From Candidatus Pelagibacter sp. (GTDB lineage Bacteria > Pseudomonadota > Alphaproteobacteria > Pelagibacterales > Pelagibacteraceae): DNA of 9,438 bases. Position numbers and translations under genes: made by a program. Shown piece by piece: positions 6,339-9,438 of the stretch. The notes beneath the pieces were generated by a model. The model was not told where the DNA came from, ran no database searches, and was given only the letters and a program-made list of their open reading frames with translations. The first letter of the stretch is position 1, and each line of letters begins with the position of its first letter. Where the stretch lies: NCBI GenBank assembly GCA_013204495.1, contig JABMNQ010000154.1, positions 1-9,438 of the forward strand, given 5' to 3'.

Positions 6339-7658
6339 ATGGAAATGGATATAGGAACATTATCGTTAGTAGTTATATTTGGATTATTAGCACTTATCTC
6401 AATAGGAGTTCCTCTTGGTTTTGCGTCTGGTTTTATGGCTGCGCTTATAGTGATTGTAAATATCGGTGAACATGCGCTTGGTATATTATTAACTAGATAT
6501 TATTCGCTTGTTGTAACTTATTCTTTTTTATCTGTTCCTTTATTTATATTTATGGCTTCCTTGCTTGAACGTTCTAACATTGCAAGAGACTTGTATGATG
6601 CATTAAATGCTTGGTTAAGAAAAACCAGAGGAGGTGTGGGTGTTGTAACAGCTATCATGGCTACTATCATGGCGGCTATGAGTGGAATTATTGGAGGAGA
6701 GATAGTTTTACTAGGCTTGATAGCACTACCTCAGATGTTGAGATTAAAATATGATCAAGATATGTCCATAGGTATTATCTGCGCAGCAGGTTCTTTAGGA
6801 ACAATGATACCACCATCTATTGTTTTAATTATTTATGGATTAACAACACAAACATCTATTACGATGTTGTTTCAAGAAGCGATAGTACCTGGGTTAATGC
6901 TTTCAGGTTTAATTATTACATATATTCTTGTTAGAACAAGATTGCAGCCACATCTTGCTCCGTTAAGTGATGAACCACCTTTAACATTAAAAGAAAAAAT
7001 AAAATACCTACCAGGACTTTTACCTCCAATTGCTATTGTTGTAATTGTTTTGGGTTCAATTTATTCTGGTATTACAGGAATTACAGAAGCAGCAGGAATG
7101 GGTGTCGTTGCTACTTTGATTATTATTTTTGGCAGAAAAGAATTTACCTGGTTTTTATTTAGAGATGCTTTAATTAGAACATTTAAAGCTACAGGAACAA
7201 TTTTAACAATTACATTTGGTGCAACCACTTTAGCTGGAGCTTATTCTTTAGCCGGTGGCCCAACTTATGTTGCTGAGATGATTTTAGCTTATGATTTAAG
7301 ACCTATGTACCTAATCTTTATGATGCAAATAATGTTTTTGATATTAGGTGCATTTATGGACTGGGTAGGAATTGTTTTATTAGCAATGCCAGTATTCCTA
7401 CCGATAATTATTACTCTTGGTTTTGATCCTGTTTGGTTTGGAATCCTATTTTGTGTAAATATGCAAGTTTCTTTTTTAAGTCCACCATTTGGTCCTGCAG
7501 CGTTTTATTTAAAATCTGTTACTCCACCGCATATATCTTTAACGGATATTTTTAGAGGATTTGGTCCTTTTATCATAATCCAATTAATTGTTTTAGCTTG
7601 TGTGATGTTCTTTCCAGAATTTACCACACAAAATTTCCACGAGTTCAAACCAAAATAG
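6339..7658 (+). CDS. dctM: TRAP transporter large permease subunit (DctM family)
   Basis: The 439-residue protein is the usual length for DctM, the sodium-driven translocation subunit in the inner membrane. It is hydrophobic throughout, consistent with about 11-13 helices. Family landmarks are the glycine/methionine-rich stretch around 100-121, GSLGTMIPPS (151-160), GITEAAGMG (247-255) and SPPFGP (381-386) followed by a conserved AAFYLKSVTPP. The repeated 'G-x-x-I-P-P-S' and 'S-P-P-F-G' elements correspond to the two ion/substrate-binding hairpins of this fold. The ATG is 1 bp after the dctQ stop, and the next gene begins immediately after its TAG, so dctQ, dctM and the downstream dehydrogenases form one transcription unit. 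dctQ and dctM are separate, not fused. No anomalies were seen. Confidence 0.93.
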   Translation: MEMDIGTLSLVVIFGLLALISIGVPLGFASGFMAALIVIVNIGEHALGILLTRYYSLVVTYSFLSVPLFIFMASLLERSNIARDLYDALNAWLRKTRGGVGVVTAIMATIMAAMSGIIGGEIVLLGLIALPQMLRLKYDQDMSIGIICAAGSLGTMIPPSIVLIIYGLTTQTSITMLFQEAIVPGLMLSGLIITYILVRTRLQPHLAPLSDEPPLTLKEKIKYLPGLLPPIAIVVIVLGSIYSGITGITEAAGMGVVATLIIIFGRKEFTWFLFRDALIRTFKATGTILTITFGATTLAGAYSLAGGPTYVAEMILAYDLRPMYLIFMMQIMFLILGAFMDWVGIVLLAMPVFLPIIITLGFDPVWFGILFCVNMQVSFLSPPFGPAAFYLKSVTPPHISLTDIFRGFGPFIIIQLIVLACVMFFPEFTTQNFHEFKPK

Positions 7659-8528
7659 ATGAAAAAGATTGGGTTTATAGGGATAGGCCTAATGGGTCTA
7701 CCAATGGCAAAAAACTTATTAAAAGCAGGTTATGAGCTTAAAGCTTTTAATAGGACTGAAAGTAAGGCCGAACCTTTAAGAGAGTTTGGTGGAAAAATTT
7801 CTAAATCTATTAAGGAAGTGGTGAGTGATAATGATGTTGTTATTACAATGCTAACAGATGATAACTCTGTCGATGCCGTGATGAATAGTCAGGAATTTTT
7901 AGATAACCTAAAGGTTGATGCTACAGTAATAGATATGAGCTCAGTAAAACCAACTACAGCAATAAAACATGGTAATAATTTACACTCAAAGAATATTAAC
8001 TATCTAGATGCTCCAGTTTCAGGAGGAACAATAGGTGCAGAGGAGGCATCTTTAGCAATTATGATTGGTGGAGAACAAAAAGTTTTTGATGATGTTTCAG
8101 ATGTTTTAAAAGCAATGGGCAACCCAACTTTAGTTGGTCCAGTATCAAGTGGTCAAGTTTCTAAACTTGCTAATCAAATTATTGTTGGTTTAACAATAGG
8201 CGCTGTTGCAGAAGCAGTAACACTTTGTGAAAAAGCAGGAGCTAATCCAAATAAAATGATTAAAGCTTTGTCAGGTGGTTGGGCAGATAGTAAAATTCTT
8301 CAAACGCATGGAAAAAGAATGATAGAAAAAGATTTTACTCCAAAAGGAAGAACTTCAGTACATTTAAAAGATATGAATAATATTCTAGAATGTGCTAATA
8401 GTTATAATACTCATTTACCTATTTCAAATTTAGTCAAAGAAATGTATAAAAGTCTTGTCAAGAATGGATATGGTGAAACAGACCATAGTTCACTTTACAA
8501 AGAAATTGAAAGGATAAATAAAAAATGA
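7659..8528 (+). CDS. 3-hydroxyisobutyrate-dehydrogenase family, GarR/GlxR-like (tartronate semialdehyde reductase type)
   Basis: This 289-residue beta-hydroxyacid dehydrogenase has the N-terminal Rossmann motif GIGLMG (8-13), N31-R32-T33 at the cofactor-specificity position (favouring NADP), the substrate loop DAPVSGG (117-123), and the catalytic lysine K169 in GQVSKLANQ (165-173). HLKDM (236-240) and the C-terminal DHSS pattern also resemble E. coli GarR and GlxR. The likely reaction is interconversion of tartronate semialdehyde and D-glycerate in the cytosol. 3-hydroxyisobutyrate, 4-hydroxybutyrate or another beta-hydroxy acid remains possible, since family members differ by few residues. 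The ATG abuts the dctM stop with no gap, and its own stop overlaps the next start by four bases (ATGA), indicating translational coupling. Tartronate semialdehyde could arise from glyoxylate through a carboligase or from a galactarate-type route; neither the carboligase nor the aldolase is in the window. Confidence 0.85.
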   Translation: MKKIGFIGIGLMGLPMAKNLLKAGYELKAFNRTESKAEPLREFGGKISKSIKEVVSDNDVVITMLTDDNSVDAVMNSQEFLDNLKVDATVIDMSSVKPTTAIKHGNNLHSKNINYLDAPVSGGTIGAEEASLAIMIGGEQKVFDDVSDVLKAMGNPTLVGPVSSGQVSKLANQIIVGLTIGAVAEAVTLCEKAGANPNKMIKALSGGWADSKILQTHGKRMIEKDFTPKGRTSVHLKDMNNILECANSYNTHLPISNLVKEMYKSLVKNGYGETDHSSLYKEIERINKK

Positions 8529-9268
8529 ATAGAAGATTAGAAGATAAAAAAATTATAGTAACAGCTGCAGGTCAAGGAATTGGAAAAGCAACAGCAATAG
8601 CATTTCATAATGAAGGAGCCCATGTTACTGCAACAGATTTAAATGACAAAACATTAGCTGATTTAAATAAAGAATATCCTAATATTAAAGTTCAAAAATT
8701 AGACTCAACAGATAATGATGCAGTTTTAGAATTTTCAAAAACTTTAGATAAAGTAGATGTATTATTTAACGCAGTTGGTTTTGTTCATCATGGATCTATT
8801 CTTGAATGTGAAGAAAAAGATTGGAACTTTTCTTTTGATGTGAATGTCAAATCTATGTACCAAATGTGTAAAGCAATTTTACCCTTAATGGTTAAGCAGA
8901 ATGGTGGAAGCATAATTAATGTTTCGTCATGTGCCTCAAGTTTAAAAGGGTTTCCAAATAGATTTGTTTATGGAACTACAAAAGGAGCAGTAATTGGCTT
9001 AACTAAATCAATAGCTGCAGATTTTGTAAAACAAAACATTAGATGTAATTCTATTGCACCAGGAACGGTATTTTCACCTTCATGGCAAGATAGAGTTAAT
9101 CAAAGCCCAGATCCAATTCAAGCTAAGAAAGATTTTATAGCAAGACAGCCTATGGGAAGATTAGGAACTGCAGAAGAAATAGCAGCTGTAGCCGTTTATT
9201 TAGCAAGTGATGATGCAACATTTACAACTGGAACTACAATTTCTGTTGATGGTGGAATTTCAATTTAA
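8525..9268 (+). CDS. Short-chain dehydrogenase, BDH2/DHRS6-like; probable 2-keto-3-deoxy-aldonate 4-dehydrogenase
   Basis: The 247-residue protein is a classical SDR with the nucleotide motif TAAGQGIG (13-20). D38 ends strand 2 (NAD-specific), FNAVG is at 81-85, and the catalytic set is S135, Y149, K153. It resembles human BDH2/DHRS6 along its whole length, for example FNAVGFVHHG (81-90), CEEKDW (95-100), IGLTKS (157-162) and IRCN (172-175). It also keeps three arginines, R146, R190 and R207, equivalent to the carboxylate-binding R144, R188 and R205 that I recall from the DHRS6 structure. Bacterial relatives next to FAH-family genes oxidise 2-keto-3-deoxy-L-fuconate or -pentonate at C4. The downstream FAH gene and upstream IlvD/Edd dehydratase make that role the best guess, with 3-hydroxybutyrate dehydrogenase as the alternative. 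It overlaps the GarR-like gene by 4 bp. Confidence 0.87.
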   Translation: MNRRLEDKKIIVTAAGQGIGKATAIAFHNEGAHVTATDLNDKTLADLNKEYPNIKVQKLDSTDNDAVLEFSKTLDKVDVLFNAVGFVHHGSILECEEKDWNFSFDVNVKSMYQMCKAILPLMVKQNGGSIINVSSCASSLKGFPNRFVYGTTKGAVIGLTKSIAADFVKQNIRCNSIAPGTVFSPSWQDRVNQSPDPIQAKKDFIARQPMGRLGTAEEIAAVAVYLASDDATFTTGTTISVDGGISI

Positions 9269-9280
9269 TTAATAAAAATA

Positions 9281-9285
9281 AGGAG
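9281..9285 (+). promoter_or_regulatory. Ribosome binding site of the FAH-family gene
   Basis: AGGAG, within AAGGAGA, lies 4 nt before the ATG at 9290. It is the best Shine-Dalgarno sequence before a gene start in the window and confirms that the truncated reading frame at the right edge is a real gene rather than chance. Confidence 0.75.
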
Positions 9286-9289
9286 AACT

Positions 9290-9438
9290 ATGAAATTATT
9301 AAGAGTAGGACAAAAAGGAAATGAGAAACCAGCAGTTTTAGATACAGAAGGTAAAATTAGAGACATCAGTTCACATATTAGTGATTTAAATCCTGACTAT
9401 GTCAATTTTGATACAATATCCAAATTACAAAATGTAGA
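9290..9438 (+). CDS. Fumarylacetoacetate-hydrolase (FAH) family protein, N-terminal part (truncated by window edge)
   Basis: An ATG after a strong Shine-Dalgarno opens a frame of 49 codons plus two bases, open to the window edge. The product starts MKLLRVGQKGNEKPAVLDTE, continues with GKIRDISSHISDL and has INFD-like spacing near residue 40. The pattern 'MKLLR-x-G-x-x-G-x-E-K-P-(x)-x-L-D-x-x-G-x-I-R-D-(L/I)-S' is characteristic of FAH-family enzymes annotated as 2,4-diketo-3-deoxy-L-fuconate hydrolase or ureidoglycolate lyase, which total about 280 residues. The metal-binding catalytic core lies beyond the window, so activity cannot be checked. It is 21 bp downstream of the BDH2-like SDR, the usual partner in the diketo-acid route, where it would cleave the 2,4-diketo-3-deoxy acid to pyruvate plus glycolate or lactate. 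The family call rests on the N terminus and context only. Confidence 0.78.
   Translation, partial: MKLLRVGQKGNEKPAVLDTEGKIRDISSHISDLNPDYVNFDTISKLQNV

Noticed and set aside
1..9438. Defence system, prophage, insertion sequence, CRISPR array or tRNA
   Set aside because: All coding space is taken by recognisable metabolic and transport families. No transposase, terminal inverted repeats, regularly spaced repeats or cloverleaf-like sequence was seen on either strand by eye.

Overview
The window is a compact, strongly AT-rich stretch of bacterial chromosome. Arginine is mostly AGA, genes touch or overlap, and few Shine-Dalgarno sites are visible. Base composition, gene spacing and a complete DctP-type TRAP transporter fit a streamlined marine alphaproteobacterium of the SAR11/Pelagibacterales or HIMB59 kind. 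That placement is inferred from style and gene families, not from a marker gene. Apart from the hairpin at 5729-5754, two small repeats and candidate promoters, the sequence is almost entirely coding.

Layout. On the minus strand at the left, a full-length UxaA/GarD-family dehydratase (218-1726) is followed 18 bp downstream by the first 66 codons of a DMT/EamA-family permease that leaves the window (199-1). A 67-bp divergent gap (1727-1793) separates them from a plus-strand run. That run holds an IlvD/Edd-family sugar-acid dehydratase (1794-3569), a GhrB-like 2-hydroxyacid dehydrogenase (3571-4539), a 131-bp gap, TRAP dctP (4671-5687), a perfect intrinsic-terminator hairpin, dctQ (5768-6337), dctM (6339-7658), a GarR-like hydroxyacid dehydrogenase (7659-8528), a BDH2/DHRS6-like SDR (8525-9268), and the first 49 codons of a fumarylacetoacetate-hydrolase (FAH) family gene (9290 to the window end).

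How they may work together. The TRAP system would import an organic acid. The IlvD/Edd enzyme would dehydrate an aldonate to a 2-keto-3-deoxy acid. The SDR would oxidise C4 to a 2,4-diketo-3-deoxy acid, and the FAH-family enzyme would cleave that to pyruvate plus glycolate (from a pentonate) or lactate (from a 6-deoxyhexonate). This is the non-phosphorylative 'diketo-hydrolase' type of route. The GhrB-like and GarR-like reductases fit handling of glyoxylate and tartronate semialdehyde, and the divergent UxaA/GarD enzyme could feed in a second acid (altronate or galactarate type). No sugar dehydrogenase, lactonase, aldolase or transcriptional regulator is present, so the cell may take up already oxidised sugars. 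The exact substrate cannot be read from the sequence.

No defence system, mobile element, CRISPR array, tRNA or rRNA was seen. The points most worth following are the assembled aldonate pathway, the terminator between dctP and dctQM (which also decides the dctQ start), and a 17-bp tandem duplication across the dctP stop codon.
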